DNA of 64,000 bases from Cupriavidus sp. (GCA_031181345.1 JAPSLC010000006.1:80903-144902); one strand, 5' to 3'. Shown: positions 26,875 through 37,772, counted from the first letter of the stretch. The notes: a model not told the origin generated them from the sequence alone. Program-made: numbers and translations.

Positions 26875-27993
26875 ATGGACCTTGTCGTAGCGCGGCCCGA
26901 GGGCCTGTACTGCCCGCCGGGCGACTTCCATATCGACCCGTGGCGCCCGGTGGCGCGGGCCGTCATCACCCACGCTCATTCCGACCATGCGCGCGCCGGC
27001 AGCGGCCACTACCTGTGCGCGGCGCCAGGGCGCGGCGTGCTGCTGTCGCGGCTGCCCGATATCCACCTGGACAGCCTCGGATATGGGGAGACGGTCGTGC
27101 ACAACGGCGTTCGCATCAGCCTGCATCCGGCCGGGCACGTGCTCGGCTCGGCCCAGGTTCGCCTGGAGTACAACAGCGAGGTCTGGGTCGCATCGGGCGA
27201 CTACAAGCTCGCGCACGACGGCACCTGCGCGCCGTTCGAGCCGGTGCGCTGCGATACCTTCATCACCGAGAGCACCTTCGGCCTGCCGATCTACCGCTGG
27301 CAGTCGCAGGCCGACCTGATGACGCAGATCCTGTCGTGGTGGCGCGCCAATGCCGGGCAGGGGCGGGCCAGCGTGCTCTACTGCTATGCGTTCGGCAAGG
27401 CGCAGCGGATCCTGCATGGGCTGATGACGCAGGCCGGCGAAGCGGGGCTGCCGGGACCCATCGTGGAGCATGGCGCGATGACGGCGCTGAACCGTGCCTA
27501 TGCGGCCGCCGGCGTGGCGCTGCCGGCGACGATGCATGCGTCCGAGCTGCCGGCACGCAGCCCGCTGCTGCGTCAGGCGCTGGTGATCGCGCCGCCGTCG
27601 GCGCAGCGCTCGCCGTGGCTGCGGCGATTCGGCGATGCCTCCCAGGCCTTTGCCAGCGGCTGGATGCGGATTCGCGGCACGCGCCGGCGGCGCGGCGTCG
27701 ATCGCGGCTTCGTGATCTCCGATCATGCCGACTGGCCGGGGCTGCATGCCGCGATCGAGGCGACCGGTGCGCAGCGGGTATTCGTCACGCATGGCTATGT
27801 GCATGCGATGGTGCGCTATCTGTGCGAACGCGGGCTGCAGGCGCAGGGCTTCGAGACGCAGTACGGCGACGAGGAAGACCACGACCGGGACGACCCGGAC
27901 AGTGGCGCCACCGCAGAGGCACCGGTGGTCGAGGACGAGCCGGGCGTCGACGCGGCCAGCCCGTCTGCCGCCGACCCGCGGGACGGATCATGA
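26875..27993 (+). CDS. Ligase-associated DNA exonuclease (metallo-beta-lactamase fold)
   Basis: The 372-residue protein has the beta-CASP/metallo-beta-lactamase layout of the ligase-associated exonuclease family. Its motifs are ITHAHSDHARAG (HxHxDH metal site), LHPAGHVLGSAQ, ASGDYK, ITESTFGLP and VISDHADWPGL. It is predicted to process DNA ends for the adjacent ligase. The start at ATG 26875 gives the conserved N-terminus MDLVVARPEGLYCPPGDFHI; GGAG lies 10 bases upstream. The C-terminal 40 residues are acidic and disordered. The stop overlaps the ligase start as ATGA. Confidence 0.92.
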   Translation: MDLVVARPEGLYCPPGDFHIDPWRPVARAVITHAHSDHARAGSGHYLCAAPGRGVLLSRLPDIHLDSLGYGETVVHNGVRISLHPAGHVLGSAQVRLEYNSEVWVASGDYKLAHDGTCAPFEPVRCDTFITESTFGLPIYRWQSQADLMTQILSWWRANAGQGRASVLYCYAFGKAQRILHGLMTQAGEAGLPGPIVEHGAMTALNRAYAAAGVALPATMHASELPARSPLLRQALVIAPPSAQRSPWLRRFGDASQAFASGWMRIRGTRRRRGVDRGFVISDHADWPGLHAAIEATGAQRVFVTHGYVHAMVRYLCERGLQAQGFETQYGDEEDHDRDDPDSGATAEAPVVEDEPGVDAASPSAADPRDGS

Positions 27994-29684
27994 AGGCCTT
28001 CGCCGAGTTGTACGCCGCGCTCGACGCGACCACCTCGAACAACGCCAAGCTGGCGGCGCTGCGCTCCTACCTGCAGGCCGCGCCGCCGGCCGACGCCGCC
28101 TGGGCGGTCTATTTCCTCGCCGGCGGCAAGCCGCGCCAGATGGTGCCGGTGGCGATGCTGCGCACGCTGGCCGAGCAGGCGGCGCGGCTGCCGACCTGGC
28201 TGTTCGAGGAGAGCTACCAGGCCGTCGGTGATCTCGCAGAGACCATCGCCTTGCTGCTGCAAGAGTCGGAACATACCGACGACGCGGGCCTGGCCGAGTG
28301 GGTCGAACAGCGGCTGCTGCCGCTGCGCGGCCTGCCGCCCGACGTGCTGCTGCCCAGGCTCGATGCGCTGTGGCGACCGCTCGATGCGCAGGCGCGCCTG
28401 GTGCTGTTCAAGCTGATCACCGGCGCCTTTCGCGTGGGCGTCTCGCGGCTGCTGGTCACGCGCGCGCTGGGCGACGTGGCCGGGATCGATCCGAAGCGCG
28501 TAGCAGAACGGATGGTCGGCTATACCGATATCTCGGCGCGGCCCGATGCGGAGCACTACCTGACGCTGATCGCGCCGGACGGTGGCGAGCACGGAGACGA
28601 CGCCGCCGATGGCGCGAGCGTCCAGCGCAGCCGCGGCGGCCAGCCCTATCCGTTCTTCCTGGCGCATCCGCTGCAGGCGCCGCTCGAACAGTTCGACGCG
28701 GTGCTGGGCCCGGTCACGCAATGGCAGGTCGAATGGAAGTGGGACGGCATCCGCGCGCAGATCGTGCGGCGCGATGGCCAGACCTGGATCTGGTCGCGCG
28801 GCGAGGACCTGATCACCGAACGCTTCCCCGAACTGGCCGCGGCCGCCGCGCCATTGCCGGACGGCACCGTGATCGACGGCGAGATCGTGGTCTGGCGCGA
28901 CGAGCGGGTGCAGCCGTTCGCCTTGCTGCAGCAGCGCATCGGCCGCAAGAACCTGGGCGCGAAGCTGCTGCGCGACGCGCCGGCGGCGCTGCTCGCCTAT
29001 GACCTGCTCGAATGGCAGGGCGAGGACTGGCGCCGCCGCGCGCAGGGCGAGCGCCGTGCCGCGCTGGAGCGCGTGCTGGCCGCGCATCCGCATCCGTCGC
29101 TGCAACTCAGTCCGCTGGTGCAGGCCGACGACTGGCCCGGGTATGCGGTGCTGCGCGAATCGTCGCGCGAGCTCGGCGTCGAGGGCTTCATGCTGAAGGC
29201 GCTCGATGCCGCCTATGGCGCGGGCCGGACCAAGGATGTCGGCGTCTGGTGGAAATGGAAGATCGATCCGTATGCGGTCGATGCGGTGCTGATCTACGCG
29301 CAGCGCGGCCACGGCCGCCGCGCCAGCCTGTACACCGACTTCACCTTCGCGGTATGGAGCGCGCCGCCGGGCACCGAGGGCCGCGTGCTGGTGCCGTTCG
29401 CCAAGGCCTACTCGGGGCTGACCGACCAGGAGATGCGGCAGGTCGACGCCATCGTGCGGCGGACGACCATCGAGACCTTCGGGCCGGTGCGAAGCGTCGA
29501 GCCGACCCAGGTGTTCGAGCTGGGCTTCGAGGGCATCGCCCGCAGCAGCCGGCACAAGAGCGGCATCGCGGTGCGCTTTCCGCGCATGCTGCGTTGGCGT
29601 ACCGACAAGACGATCGAGGAGGCCGACACGCTGCAGACGCTGCAAGGCATGCTGCCTGCCGGCGAACGCGGGGAGGCCGCATGA
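27990..29684 (+). CDS. ATP-dependent DNA ligase (ligase-associated repair cluster)
   Basis: A 564-residue ligase with an N-terminal DNA-binding domain (roughly 1-200), a nucleotidyltransferase domain and an OB fold. The adenylated lysine is Lys250 in [10 protein letters not shown]. Further motifs are [25 protein letters not shown] and WWKWKIDP. It seals nicks using ATP, unlike the NAD-dependent LigA that replicates the chromosome. ATGA overlaps on both sides (exonuclease and helicase) show tight translational coupling, consistent with a dedicated repair complex. A short Gly/Asp-rich insertion sits at about 195-215. Confidence 0.95.
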   Translation: MKAFAELYAALDATTSNNAKLAALRSYLQAAPPADAAWAVYFLAGGKPRQMVPVAMLRTLAEQAARLPTWLFEESYQAVGDLAETIALLLQESEHTDDAGLAEWVEQRLLPLRGLPPDVLLPRLDALWRPLDAQARLVLFKLITGAFRVGVSRLLVTRALGDVAGIDPKRVAERMVGYTDISARPDAEHYLTLIAPDGGEHGDDAADGASVQRSRGGQPYPFFLAHPLQAPLEQFDAVLGPVTQWQVEWKWDGIRAQIVRRDGQTWIWSRGEDLITERFPELAAAAAPLPDGTVIDGEIVVWRDERVQPFALLQQRIGRKNLGAKLLRDAPAALLAYDLLEWQGEDWRRRAQGERRAALERVLAAHPHPSLQLSPLVQADDWPGYAVLRESSRELGVEGFMLKALDAAYGAGRTKDVGVWWKWKIDPYAVDAVLIYAQRGHGRRASLYTDFTFAVWSAPPGTEGRVLVPFAKAYSGLTDQEMRQVDAIVRRTTIETFGPVRSVEPTQVFELGFEGIARSSRHKSGIAVRFPRMLRWRTDKTIEEADTLQTLQGMLPAGERGEAA

Positions 29685-32404
29685 GCGCGCGCGCGGCCGA
29701 TGCGCTGGCCTTGCCCGCCGCGCCGCTGGCGCAGGCGCTGCCGCAATGGTTCGCGCAGCGCGGCTGGCAGCCGTTCCCGTTCCAGCGGCAGGTGTGGCAG
29801 GCAATCGCCGCCGGCCGCAGCGGCCTGGTGCACGCGACCACAGGCACCGGCAAGACCTACGCGGCCTGGCTCGGCGCGCTGCTGCGCCATGGCGAGCCGG
29901 CGCAGACCGCCGCGCAGACCGCCGTGGCAGCGCCGCTGACCGTGCTGTGGCTGACGCCGATGCGCGCGCTGGCCGCCGATACCGCGCGGGCCCTGCAGGC
30001 ACCGCTGACCGAGCTCGGTCTGAACTGGACCGTCGGCCTGCGCACCGGCGACACCGGCAGCAGCGAGCGCGCCGCGCAAGCTCGGCGGCTGCCGACCGCG
30101 CTGGTCACCACGCCGGAGAGCCTGTCGCTGCTGCTGACGCGGGCCGATGCGAAGGAAGCGCTGGGCCGCGTGCGCATGGTGGTGGTCGACGAATGGCACG
30201 AGCTGATCGGCAACAAGCGCGGCGTGCAGGTGCAGCTGGCGCTGGCGCGCCTGCGCCGCTGGTGTCCCGATCTGGTGGTCTGGGGTTTGTCGGCCACGCT
30301 CGGCAATCTCGAACACGCCAGCGAGGTGCTGCTGTCGGGCACGCCGGCCGATCGGCGGGAACTGGTGCGCGGCAAGATGCCGAAGCAGCTGATCGTCGAT
30401 ACGCTGCTGCCCGATGCCGCCGGGCGGTTTCCGTGGGCCGGGCATCTGGGCCTGTCGATGCTGCCGCATGTGGTGCGCGAGATCGACGGCAGCAGCACCA
30501 CGCTGGTCTTCCTGAACACCCGCTCGCAGGCCGAGCGCTGGTACCTGGCGCTGCTCGAGGCGCGGCCCGATTGGGCCGGACAGCTGGCGCTCCATCACGG
30601 TTCGCTCGACCGCGACGTGCGCGAATGGGTCGAGGCCGGCCTGAAGACCGGCGCGCTGAAGGCGGTGGTCTGCACCTCCAGCCTCGACCTCGGCGTCGAT
30701 TTCCTGCCGGTCGAGCGCGTGCTGCAGGTCGGCTCGCCGAAGGGCGTGGCGCGGTTGCTGCAGCGCGCCGGACGCTCCGGTCATGCGCCCGGCCGGCCAT
30801 CGCGCGTGACGATCGTGCCAACCCACAGCCTCGAACTGGTGGAAGCGGTGGCGGCCCGCCATGCGGTCATGGCAGGGCGCATCGAAGCGCGCGAGTCGCC
30901 GGACAAGCCGCTCGACGTGCTGGCCCAGCATCTGGTCACGGTGGCGCTGGGCGGCGGCTTCGTTCCCGACGCGCTGCTCGACGAAGTGCGCGGCGCCTAC
31001 GCCTATCGCACGCTGACCGACGCCGAATGGCAGTGGTGCCTCGACTTCGTGCGGCAGGGCGGCAGCAGCCTGTCGGCCTATCCGGACTACCGGCGCGTGC
31101 AGCCCGACGAGCAAGGCGTCTGGCGCGTGCCGGACATTCGCCTTGCCCGCCGCCATCGGATGAGCGTCGGCACGATCGTCAGCGATGCCACCATGCAGGT
31201 GCGTTACTGGAGTCGCGCGGGGCGCGGCGGCGCATCGCTCGGCACGGTGGAGGAGGGCTTTATCGCGCGGCTGTCGCCGGGCGATTGCTTCCTGTTCGGC
31301 GGGCGGTTGCTGGAACTGGTGCGCGTGCAGGAGATGACCGCCTATGTCCGCCGCGCGGACAAGGGGCGGCCCGTGGTGCCGCGCTGGAATGGCGGACGCA
31401 TGCCGCTGTCGACGGAGCTGGCCGACGCGGTGGTCGCCACGCTCGAGGACGCCGCCGCCGGCAAGCTCGATGCCGCCGACACGCCGGAGCTGCCGTTGAT
31501 CCAGCCCCTGGTCGACCTGCAGCAACGATGGTCGGCGCTGCCGACACGCACCACGTTGCTGGCCGAGACGCTGAGCTCGCGCGAGGGCTCCCATTTGTTC
31601 CTGTATCCCTTTGCCGGCCGCTCGGTGCATCTTGGCCTGGGCAGTCTGCTGGCGTGGCGGCTGGGCTCGCAATTGCCGACCACGATCTCGGTGGCGGTCA
31701 ACGACTATGGGCTGGAGCTGCTGTCGGCCGCGCCGCTCGACTGGGCGCACTGGCTGCCGCTCGTGCTGGCGCAGGAGCGGCAACGCGATCTGGTCGCCGA
31801 CGTGCTGGCCAGCCTCAACGCCGGCGAGCTGTCGCTGCGGCGCTTTCGCGAGATTGCTCGGGTGTCGGGGCTGGTGTTCCAGGGCTATCCCGGCGCCCAC
31901 AAGAGCGCGCGGCAGCTTCAAGCCTCGTCGAGCCTGTTCTACGAGGTCTTTCGCAAGCACGACCCCGGCAATCTGCTGCTGGGCCAGGCCGAGCGCGAGG
32001 TCCTGAACCAGGAACTCGACGCCGCGCGGCTGTCGCGCACGCTGGACCGGCTGGCGGGGCTGCGGCTGGACCTGCGCGTGCTGAAGCGGCCGACGCCGCT
32101 GTCGTTCCCGCTGATCGTCGAATTCCTGCGCGAGAAGCTGAGCACCGAGAAGCTGGCCGACCGCATCGCCCGGATGCTGGCCGAGCTCGAACGGGCGGCG
32201 GGGCCGGAGAGCGAGGGCGACGCTGTGTCCGTGTCGGTGGAAGAGCCGCCGCCGAATCGGGTCGCGGAGATCGCGCGCTTCGGCATGGCGGATCATGCGG
32301 GACGCTCACCGTCGTTGCCATCGACCGCCTCGTCTTCGTCGTCCTCATCGTCGTCCCGCCGCCGGCGCCCGCGCAAGGTGTCGAAGCCGCTGCCGCCGCT
32401 ATGA
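29681..32404 (+). CDS. Ligase-associated DEXH-box DNA helicase
   Basis: Large superfamily-2 helicase of 907 residues in the Lhr-like group. Visible motifs are [16 protein letters not shown] (Q motif region), [12 protein letters not shown] (Walker A, Lys58), [11 protein letters not shown] (DEWH box), GLSATLGN (motif III), [24 protein letters not shown] and [10 protein letters not shown] (motif VI). A long C-terminal winged-helix/beta-barrel region follows. The tail is a Ser-run followed by Arg/Lys-rich sequence (about 875-907), likely disordered. It is predicted to unwind or remodel DNA for the exonuclease and ligase encoded upstream. Its stop overlaps the phosphoesterase start as ATGA. Confidence 0.95.
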   Translation: MSARAADALALPAAPLAQALPQWFAQRGWQPFPFQRQVWQAIAAGRSGLVHATTGTGKTYAAWLGALLRHGEPAQTAAQTAVAAPLTVLWLTPMRALAADTARALQAPLTELGLNWTVGLRTGDTGSSERAAQARRLPTALVTTPESLSLLLTRADAKEALGRVRMVVVDEWHELIGNKRGVQVQLALARLRRWCPDLVVWGLSATLGNLEHASEVLLSGTPADRRELVRGKMPKQLIVDTLLPDAAGRFPWAGHLGLSMLPHVVREIDGSSTTLVFLNTRSQAERWYLALLEARPDWAGQLALHHGSLDRDVREWVEAGLKTGALKAVVCTSSLDLGVDFLPVERVLQVGSPKGVARLLQRAGRSGHAPGRPSRVTIVPTHSLELVEAVAARHAVMAGRIEARESPDKPLDVLAQHLVTVALGGGFVPDALLDEVRGAYAYRTLTDAEWQWCLDFVRQGGSSLSAYPDYRRVQPDEQGVWRVPDIRLARRHRMSVGTIVSDATMQVRYWSRAGRGGASLGTVEEGFIARLSPGDCFLFGGRLLELVRVQEMTAYVRRADKGRPVVPRWNGGRMPLSTELADAVVATLEDAAAGKLDAADTPELPLIQPLVDLQQRWSALPTRTTLLAETLSSREGSHLFLYPFAGRSVHLGLGSLLAWRLGSQLPTTISVAVNDYGLELLSAAPLDWAHWLPLVLAQERQRDLVADVLASLNAGELSLRRFREIARVSGLVFQGYPGAHKSARQLQASSSLFYEVFRKHDPGNLLLGQAEREVLNQELDAARLSRTLDRLAGLRLDLRVLKRPTPLSFPLIVEFLREKLSTEKLADRIARMLAELERAAGPESEGDAVSVSVEEPPPNRVAEIARFGMADHAGRSPSLPSTASSSSSSSSSRRRRPRKVSKPLPPL

Positions 32405-33120
32405 GCTTGCCGATGTCGTTTGCTTCTTCGTCCGCTCCGTCGTCGCCTTCGTCGGCTTCTTCCTCCGCGCGCCAGGTCGAGGTCGCCGGCGAGACGCTGT
32501 GGCTGCTGCCCGAGCGCGCGCTCTGGTGGCCGGCGGCCTCGATGCTGCTCGTGGCCGACGTGCATTTCGGCAAGGCCGCGGCCTATCGCGCGCTGGGCCA
32601 ACCGGTGCCCGCCGGCACCACGCGCGATAACCTGGCGCGGCTGGCGGATCTGGCGGCGCGCTATCCGGCGCGCGAGCTGGTCTTTCTCGGGGATTTTCTC
32701 CATGCCCGCGCGAGCCGCACGCCGGCAGTGCTGGCGGCCCTCGCGGATTGGCGCCGCGGGCTGCCGTCGGCGCTGCGCTGCACGCTGGTACGCGGCAATC
32801 ACGATGCACGCGCCGGCGATCCGCCGCCTTCGCTCGATATCGCCGTGGTTTCCGAGCCGTGGCGGCGCGGCCCGTTCGCGCTGTGCCATCTGCCGGGGGC
32901 CGCCAAAGGCGGCTACGAACTCGCCGGACACCTGCATCCCGCCTATACGCTGCGCGCCGGCTCCGACTCGGTCCGGTTGCCGTGCTTCGTCTTCGGTGCG
33001 CGCGCCGGCATTCTGCCGGCGTTCGGGGCCTTTACCGGTCACGCGCCGGTCAGGCGGGGGCCGGACCGGCGCCTCTATGTGGTCGGCGACGGCCGGGTCT
33101 GGGCCGTGCCGGCGCGCTAG
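32401..33120 (+). CDS. pdeM: Ligase-associated metallophosphoesterase
   Basis: A 239-residue calcineurin-like phosphoesterase, last gene of the repair operon. Metal-binding motifs in order are [29 protein letters not shown] and [10 protein letters not shown]. Family members hydrolyse phosphodiesters and are thought to clean blocked DNA ends before ligation. The first 25 residues are a Ser-rich stretch that is probably unstructured; a shorter start is possible, but the ATG at 32401 overlaps the helicase stop exactly like the other two junctions. A cluster of 11-mer repeats lies downstream in the convergent gap. Confidence 0.93.
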   Translation: MSLPMSFASSSAPSSPSSASSSARQVEVAGETLWLLPERALWWPAASMLLVADVHFGKAAAYRALGQPVPAGTTRDNLARLADLAARYPARELVFLGDFLHARASRTPAVLAALADWRRGLPSALRCTLVRGNHDARAGDPPPSLDIAVVSEPWRRGPFALCHLPGAAKGGYELAGHLHPAYTLRAGSDSVRLPCFVFGARAGILPAFGAFTGHAPVRRGPDRRLYVVGDGRVWAVPAR

Positions 33121-33225
33121 CGTACCGGCTGAGCCGTCGGGATCGGCCTCATGGATGCCAGGTGGCCGGAGCGTCGATGCGTGGCGCCGCCGGCCGCTGG
33201 CTTCCCGCCATCGCATAGGAAAGCC

Positions 33226-33258
33226 GATCGACCCTCGATCGACCCTCGATCGACCCTC
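33226..33258. repeat. Tandem 11-mer GATCGACCCTC x3
   Basis: Three exact copies in the convergent gap between the phosphoesterase and the outer-membrane factor genes. The last copy runs into the stop codon of the latter. Confidence 0.85.
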
Positions 33259-34666
33259 AATTGGTGCGCGTCCAGCCGCCCCCCATCGCCTGGTACAACG
33301 CCACGCTGGCATTGAGCCAGTCCGCCTGCGCCTGGATCAGGTTCAGCTCCGCGCTCAGCAATCCGCGCTGCGCATCGAGCTGCTCCAGATACGGCGAATA
33401 GCCGGCGCGATAGCGGTTGGTCGCGTGGCGCAGCGCGGCCGCGAGGGCATCGCGTTGCCGGCCCAGGTGCACGACTTGCGTCTCGAGCTGGCGCAGCGCC
33501 GCGAGGTTGTCGTTGACCTCGCGGAAGGCGGTCAGCGCGGTGCGGCGGTAGGCGAAGGCGGCCTGATCGCGCTGTGCCGTCGCGACCTGTGCGCCGGCCT
33601 CGATGCGGCCGCCCTCGAACAGCGGCGCCAGGATGCTTGCTCCGAGCGACCAAATGCGAACCGGGCTCGCGACGCCGCTCGCATACAGCAGACCCGCCGA
33701 TCCCGACAGGTGCAGCTGCGGCAGGAAGGCCTTGCGCGCCGCGCTCAGATTGGCATCGGTCGCCGCAAGCTGGAATTCGGCCTGCGCGATATCCGGGCGA
33801 CGCCGCAGCAGCTCGGCGGGCAGGCCGTCGGGGACCGGCGGAGGACGCAGCGCGGATAGCGCCGCGCCGCGCGCGAGCTCGCCCGACGGCGGATCGCCCA
33901 TCAGCAGCAGCAAGGCGTTCTCCTGCCGTGCGACGGCCAGCTCGGCCTGCGGCACCGCCTGCGCGGTGGACTCGTACTCGGCGCGCGCCTGCGCGAACTC
34001 CAGTTGCGAGGTATAGCCCGCGTCGGCACGGCGCCGCGCCAGCCGCAAGGCGTCCTCGCGGGCGGCCAGCGTCTGGCGTACCACGGCAAGCTGGGCGTCC
34101 AGCGCGCGCAGCGTCAGATAGGCACGCGCCGTGGTCGCGGCGACCGACAGCACCGCGGCGTCGTGGGCGGCTTCGCTGGCCAGCGTACCGGCGCGCGCGG
34201 CCTCGGACAGGTCGGCGAGGCGGCCGAACAGATCGACCTCATAGGCCGCCTGGAACTGCGGCTCGAACGAGTTGGAGATCGATTCCCGTCCCAGCGCATT
34301 CAGACTGCGGGAGCGTCCCCCGGCCGCGGTGGCGTCAAGCGTCGGCATCAACCGGGCCTGCGCCAGCCGCTGCTGCGCGCGCGCTTCGGCGACCCGCGCC
34401 ACGGCGATGCCGACATCGGCGTTGTTGGCCAGCGCGCGCTCGACCAATTGCGCCAGCACGGGATCGCCATAGCGGCGCCACCAGTCGCGTTCCAGCGGTG
34501 CGCTGGGGCCCGGCTCGACGCGCCATGCTGGTGGCGGTATCAGCGCAGCGGTGGCCGGCGGCTCGGGGCGCGGGCCCATGCAGCCGAACAGCAGCGGCAG
34601 GCCCGCCGCGCACATGGCCATGCGCAACCCTGTGCGAATGCGCCGGATGCGAGCGTGGGCCCTCAT
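33257..34666 (-). CDS. NodT-family outer-membrane efflux lipoprotein
   Basis: TolC-like outer-membrane channel of 469 residues. It has a lipoprotein signal ending LPLLFGC (Cys29) and two OEP repeats rich in helical heptads (VARVAEARAQQRLAQARL, LRALDAQLAVVRQTLAAREDAL). It is the last gene of a three-gene operon. Its ATG overlaps the stop of the periplasmic adaptor gene as ATGA. Together with the adaptor and the DHA2 pump it forms a tripartite EmrAB-TolC-like exporter; the substrate is unknown. Confidence 0.93.
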   Translation of the reverse strand: MRAHARIRRIRTGLRMAMCAAGLPLLFGCMGPRPEPPATAALIPPPAWRVEPGPSAPLERDWWRRYGDPVLAQLVERALANNADVGIAVARVAEARAQQRLAQARLMPTLDATAAGGRSRSLNALGRESISNSFEPQFQAAYEVDLFGRLADLSEAARAGTLASEAAHDAAVLSVAATTARAYLTLRALDAQLAVVRQTLAAREDALRLARRRADAGYTSQLEFAQARAEYESTAQAVPQAELAVARQENALLLLMGDPPSGELARGAALSALRPPPVPDGLPAELLRRRPDIAQAEFQLAATDANLSAARKAFLPQLHLSGSAGLLYASGVASPVRIWSLGASILAPLFEGGRIEAGAQVATAQRDQAAFAYRRTALTAFREVNDNLAALRQLETQVVHLGRQRDALAAALRHATNRYRAGYSPYLEQLDAQRGLLSAELNLIQAQADWLNASVALYQAMGGGWTRTN

Positions 34667-35889
34667 CGCGTGCGCGGCGCCGCTGCCCGCGTATCGACCT
34701 CGACCCGCACCGACATGCCGGGCCGCAGCCTGGCCGCGAGGGGCTGATCAGGATCGATGGCGATGCGCACCGAGATCCGTTGCGCGACCTTGACAAAGTT
34801 GCCGGTGGCGTTGTCCGGCTGAATCACCGCGAACTCGGAGCCGGCGGCCGGAGCCAGCTGTTCGACATGGCCGGTCAGCCGCGCATCGTCGAGCCCGTCG
34901 ACGCGAAAGCTGGCCGGCTGGCCGGGCGCCATGTGCGAGGTCTGCGCTTCCTTGTAGTTGGCGATCACCCACAGCGTCGGCGGCACCAGGAACATCGCTT
35001 GCGTGCCGGCCGTCACGTACTGGCCCAGGCGCGCGCCGATCTGGCTCAGCTGTCCGTCCTGCGGGGCACGCAGCACCGTATTGGCCAGATCGATCTCGGC
35101 CAGCTTCAACGCCGCGCGCGCCGCTTCGACCGCGGCTTGCAGCCCCTCGCGGCTGACCGCGACGGCCTGCACGTCCTGGCGGGCAATTTCGGCGGCGGCG
35201 CGGGCCTGGCGCACCGCGGCTTCGGCCTGCCGCAGCGCGGCGCGGGTCTGGTCGCGCTCGCGCAGCGAGACCGAACCGTCCGCCACCAGCTCGTCGACCC
35301 GCCGCATATCGGCCTGCGCCCGCAGCAGTTGCGCCTGCGCGTTGGCCAGGCTCGCCTGCTGCGCCAGCACCGTGGCCTCGCGCGAGCGGCGTGTCTGATC
35401 GGTGTTGCTCAGGTTGGCGATCTGCGTGGCGAGGTTCGCCCGTGCCTGCTCGACCCGCTGGCGATAGATGCGGTCGTCGATCTTCAGCAGCACCTGTCCC
35501 GCCTTGACCTGCTGGAAGTCGCGCACCGGTACGTCGGTGACATAGCCGCTGACCTGCGGGCTGATCACCGTGGTCTGCCCGCGGACATAGGCGTTGTCGG
35601 TGCCCTGGATCACGCGCGTGAAGGGCGGCAGCCCCCACGCGTACAGGATGATCAGGATGCTGGCCAGCGCAATGGCGACGACGATGATGGTGGCCCGGCG
35701 CGTGCCCTTGGGCGGCGACCAGCCGGTCGGCGGGGCCGAGGCCTGCTGCGGTACCTCGACGGGATCCTGCAGGCGTTCGTGGGATTCGGCCTGCCGGGTC
35801 TGCTCGGTCCTGCCGGTCTTCTCGATGCTCTCGGGCTTCTGCGCGGAAGCGGCGGGGCCGGGTTCGCGGCTCGGCGTTGGGTCGGTCAC
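34663..35889 (-). CDS. HlyD/EmrA-family membrane fusion protein
   Basis: Periplasmic adaptor of 408 residues. A 60-residue cytoplasmic leader rich in Glu, Gln and Pro precedes a single membrane span (IIVVAIALASILIILYAWGL, about 68-87). Then come the beta-barrel/lipoyl start (TTVISPQVSGYVTDVPVRD), a long coiled-coil hairpin (about 130-250) and the return lipoyl half (LANTVLRAPQDGQLSQIGARL). It bridges the inner-membrane pump to the outer-membrane factor. It lies 21 bp after the pump gene and overlaps the outer-membrane factor gene by four bases. Confidence 0.94.
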   Translation of the reverse strand: MTDPTPSREPGPAASAQKPESIEKTGRTEQTRQAESHERLQDPVEVPQQASAPPTGWSPPKGTRRATIIVVAIALASILIILYAWGLPPFTRVIQGTDNAYVRGQTTVISPQVSGYVTDVPVRDFQQVKAGQVLLKIDDRIYRQRVEQARANLATQIANLSNTDQTRRSREATVLAQQASLANAQAQLLRAQADMRRVDELVADGSVSLRERDQTRAALRQAEAAVRQARAAAEIARQDVQAVAVSREGLQAAVEAARAALKLAEIDLANTVLRAPQDGQLSQIGARLGQYVTAGTQAMFLVPPTLWVIANYKEAQTSHMAPGQPASFRVDGLDDARLTGHVEQLAPAAGSEFAVIQPDNATGNFVKVAQRISVRIAIDPDQPLAARLRPGMSVRVEVDTRAAAPRTR

Positions 35890-35910
35890 CGGTGGCTCCA
35901 GATGTCGTTC

Positions 35911-37578
35911 CTATTGCTGGCGTTGCCGCATTCTGGCCATCGCTTCGAGCGGCTCGGCCATCGGATTGTGGCCGCGGATGCGATCACGGAGGTAGAGCGT
36001 CAGCAGCCAGACGAAGGTCACGGACGCAATGATGCCGATGATCAGGAAGACGTCGTTGAACGCCAGCACATTGGCCTCGCGCGTGACCTGCTGCGCCAGC
36101 AGTGCCGAGCCTTCGGCCTGCCGCAGTGTGGGATCGGTCAGCACGCGTCCGTAGGCGCCGCCCAGTGCCTGGATACGCGCCGCATCGAGCGGGTCGGTCA
36201 GCGTGATCGACTGCACCAGCGAATGCGAATGGAATTTCTCGCGATGGATCTGGAAGGTGCCGAGCAGCGCGGACCCCGCCAGGCCCCCCAGCGATTGCGT
36301 GATGCCGAACAGCGCCGAGAAGCTGACGATATGGCTCATGCCCTTCGACAGGGCGCGCAGCATGCCGATCAGCAGCGTCGGCCCCATGAAATAGACCGCG
36401 GCAAAGGCGATCAGCGCCTGGCTCAGATACATGTTGGCGGGCCGCGTCAGGTTGGACGAATGCGCGTCCATGAAGGCGCCGATCGCGATCAGCAGCAGCG
36501 AAATGCGGATCGGCCGCTCCAGGTTCAGCGGGTTGACGGTCAGCGCGCTGACGGCGAGGCCGGCGATGGTCGCCAGCGAGACCACCACGTACAGCGGCAC
36601 CAGCTGGTCGTTGCCCATGCCGAGCGCGGTCAGCAGGCCGACCGCGCCGTAGGCCTGCTCGGACAGCAGCACGCGCACCGCGATGGCGACCAGCGCGAAG
36701 CGCAGCATGGCGCGGCTGCCGAGCCAGCGCGTATTGAGCAGCGGATTGGCGCGGTTGTGCTCGATCCACAGGGCGGCGGTGATCAGCGCCACCGCGCCGC
36801 ACAGCGCGTAGCCGAGCCACGCGGCCTCGGTCCACCACAGGATGCGGCCCTGGCTCAGCACCGCGCACAGCAGCGCCATGCCGGGCGCGAACAGGGCGAA
36901 GGTCAGGAAGTCCAGTCTCTCGAAGGCGCGGATGCGCTCGCTGGGCGGCAGCCGCAGCAGCGCCACCGCGACCAGCGACAGCAGCGCCAGGCCGAGCTCG
37001 AACAGATAGAGCGTCTTCCAGTTGCCGGCCTCGAGCATGCCGGAGGTGAAGATGCGCGCGAGCGGCGTGGCCAGCTGCGGCACGCCGATGCCCAGCACGA
37101 TCGCCTTGAGCCGGTGCGCCGCCGGCATCGACTGGATCATGTAGTACAGCGCCAGCGTGCTCAGCCCGCTGGCCGCGATGCCATTGGCCGCGCGCACCAG
37201 CAGCGCGGTCTCGAAGGTATGGACGAAGATGTGGGCCAGCGTGACGACGACATAGCCCAGCAGGAACAGCCGCGCGAAATGCTGCAGGCCGTATTGCTGC
37301 CGGAACTTGATCAGCAGCATGCTGGCGCAGACGTTGGTCATCACGTAGACCGTGGACAGCCACGCCGCCTCGTCGCTGTAGAGGCCAAACACGCCCTGGA
37401 TGTTGTTCAGGTTGGCGATCACCAGCGCGTTGCCGAAGCCGGCGGTCAGGCCGATCAGCACGCCGACGCAGAAATAGCCGACGCGCCGTGGCGTCGGATG
37501 ATCGGGTGTCGCCGGGGAGCCCGGAATGGTGGGCCGCTCGTGCGGCTTGAACTGGTATTCGGCCGTGGCAGCGCCCAT
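35911..37578 (-). CDS. DHA2-family MFS multidrug exporter (EmrB-like)
   Basis: Inner-membrane drug:proton antiporter of 555 residues with the many hydrophobic spans of the 14-TM DHA2 family. YSDEAAWLSTVYVMTNVCAS is the characteristic early segment and a final span precedes LYLRDRIRGHNPM. The MFS motif-A region (IKFRQQYGLQHFARLFLLG) is divergent from the classical consensus, as in the FusA/FarB-like branch common in Burkholderiales. It is the first gene of the exporter operon. No regulator is adjacent, since the upstream neighbour is the fatty-acid hydroxylase gene with its own terminator. Confidence 0.92.
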   Translation of the reverse strand: MGAATAEYQFKPHERPTIPGSPATPDHPTPRRVGYFCVGVLIGLTAGFGNALVIANLNNIQGVFGLYSDEAAWLSTVYVMTNVCASMLLIKFRQQYGLQHFARLFLLGYVVVTLAHIFVHTFETALLVRAANGIAASGLSTLALYYMIQSMPAAHRLKAIVLGIGVPQLATPLARIFTSGMLEAGNWKTLYLFELGLALLSLVAVALLRLPPSERIRAFERLDFLTFALFAPGMALLCAVLSQGRILWWTEAAWLGYALCGAVALITAALWIEHNRANPLLNTRWLGSRAMLRFALVAIAVRVLLSEQAYGAVGLLTALGMGNDQLVPLYVVVSLATIAGLAVSALTVNPLNLERPIRISLLLIAIGAFMDAHSSNLTRPANMYLSQALIAFAAVYFMGPTLLIGMLRALSKGMSHIVSFSALFGITQSLGGLAGSALLGTFQIHREKFHSHSLVQSITLTDPLDAARIQALGGAYGRVLTDPTLRQAEGSALLAQQVTREANVLAFNDVFLIIGIIASVTFVWLLTLYLRDRIRGHNPMAEPLEAMARMRQRQQ

Positions 37579-37721
37579 TGGGATGACGGGGAAGCGGGTT
37601 CAGCTAAGGTCCAGCGGGTTCGATGATTGCCGCTGCGGGGCTGAAGTGTCAAGCCGTGAGGTCGCTGCGAGGGAAATCGATGTGTGGTGCCAGGGCCGAC
37701 GGCGGTCGGCCATCAACGACA

Positions 37722-37747
37722 ATGGCCGGGATCGAAATCCCGGCCAT
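37722..37747 (-). terminator. Putative terminator after the fatty-acid hydroxylase gene
   Basis: Perfect 11-base stem ATGGCCGGGAT/ATCCCGGCCAT with a four-base loop, followed on the minus strand by TGTCGTTG. It lies 25 bp after the stop at 37773. The U-tract is interrupted, so efficiency is uncertain. Confidence 0.65.
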
Positions 37748-37772
37748 CCGTGACGCTGAAATCGGTCTGCGG

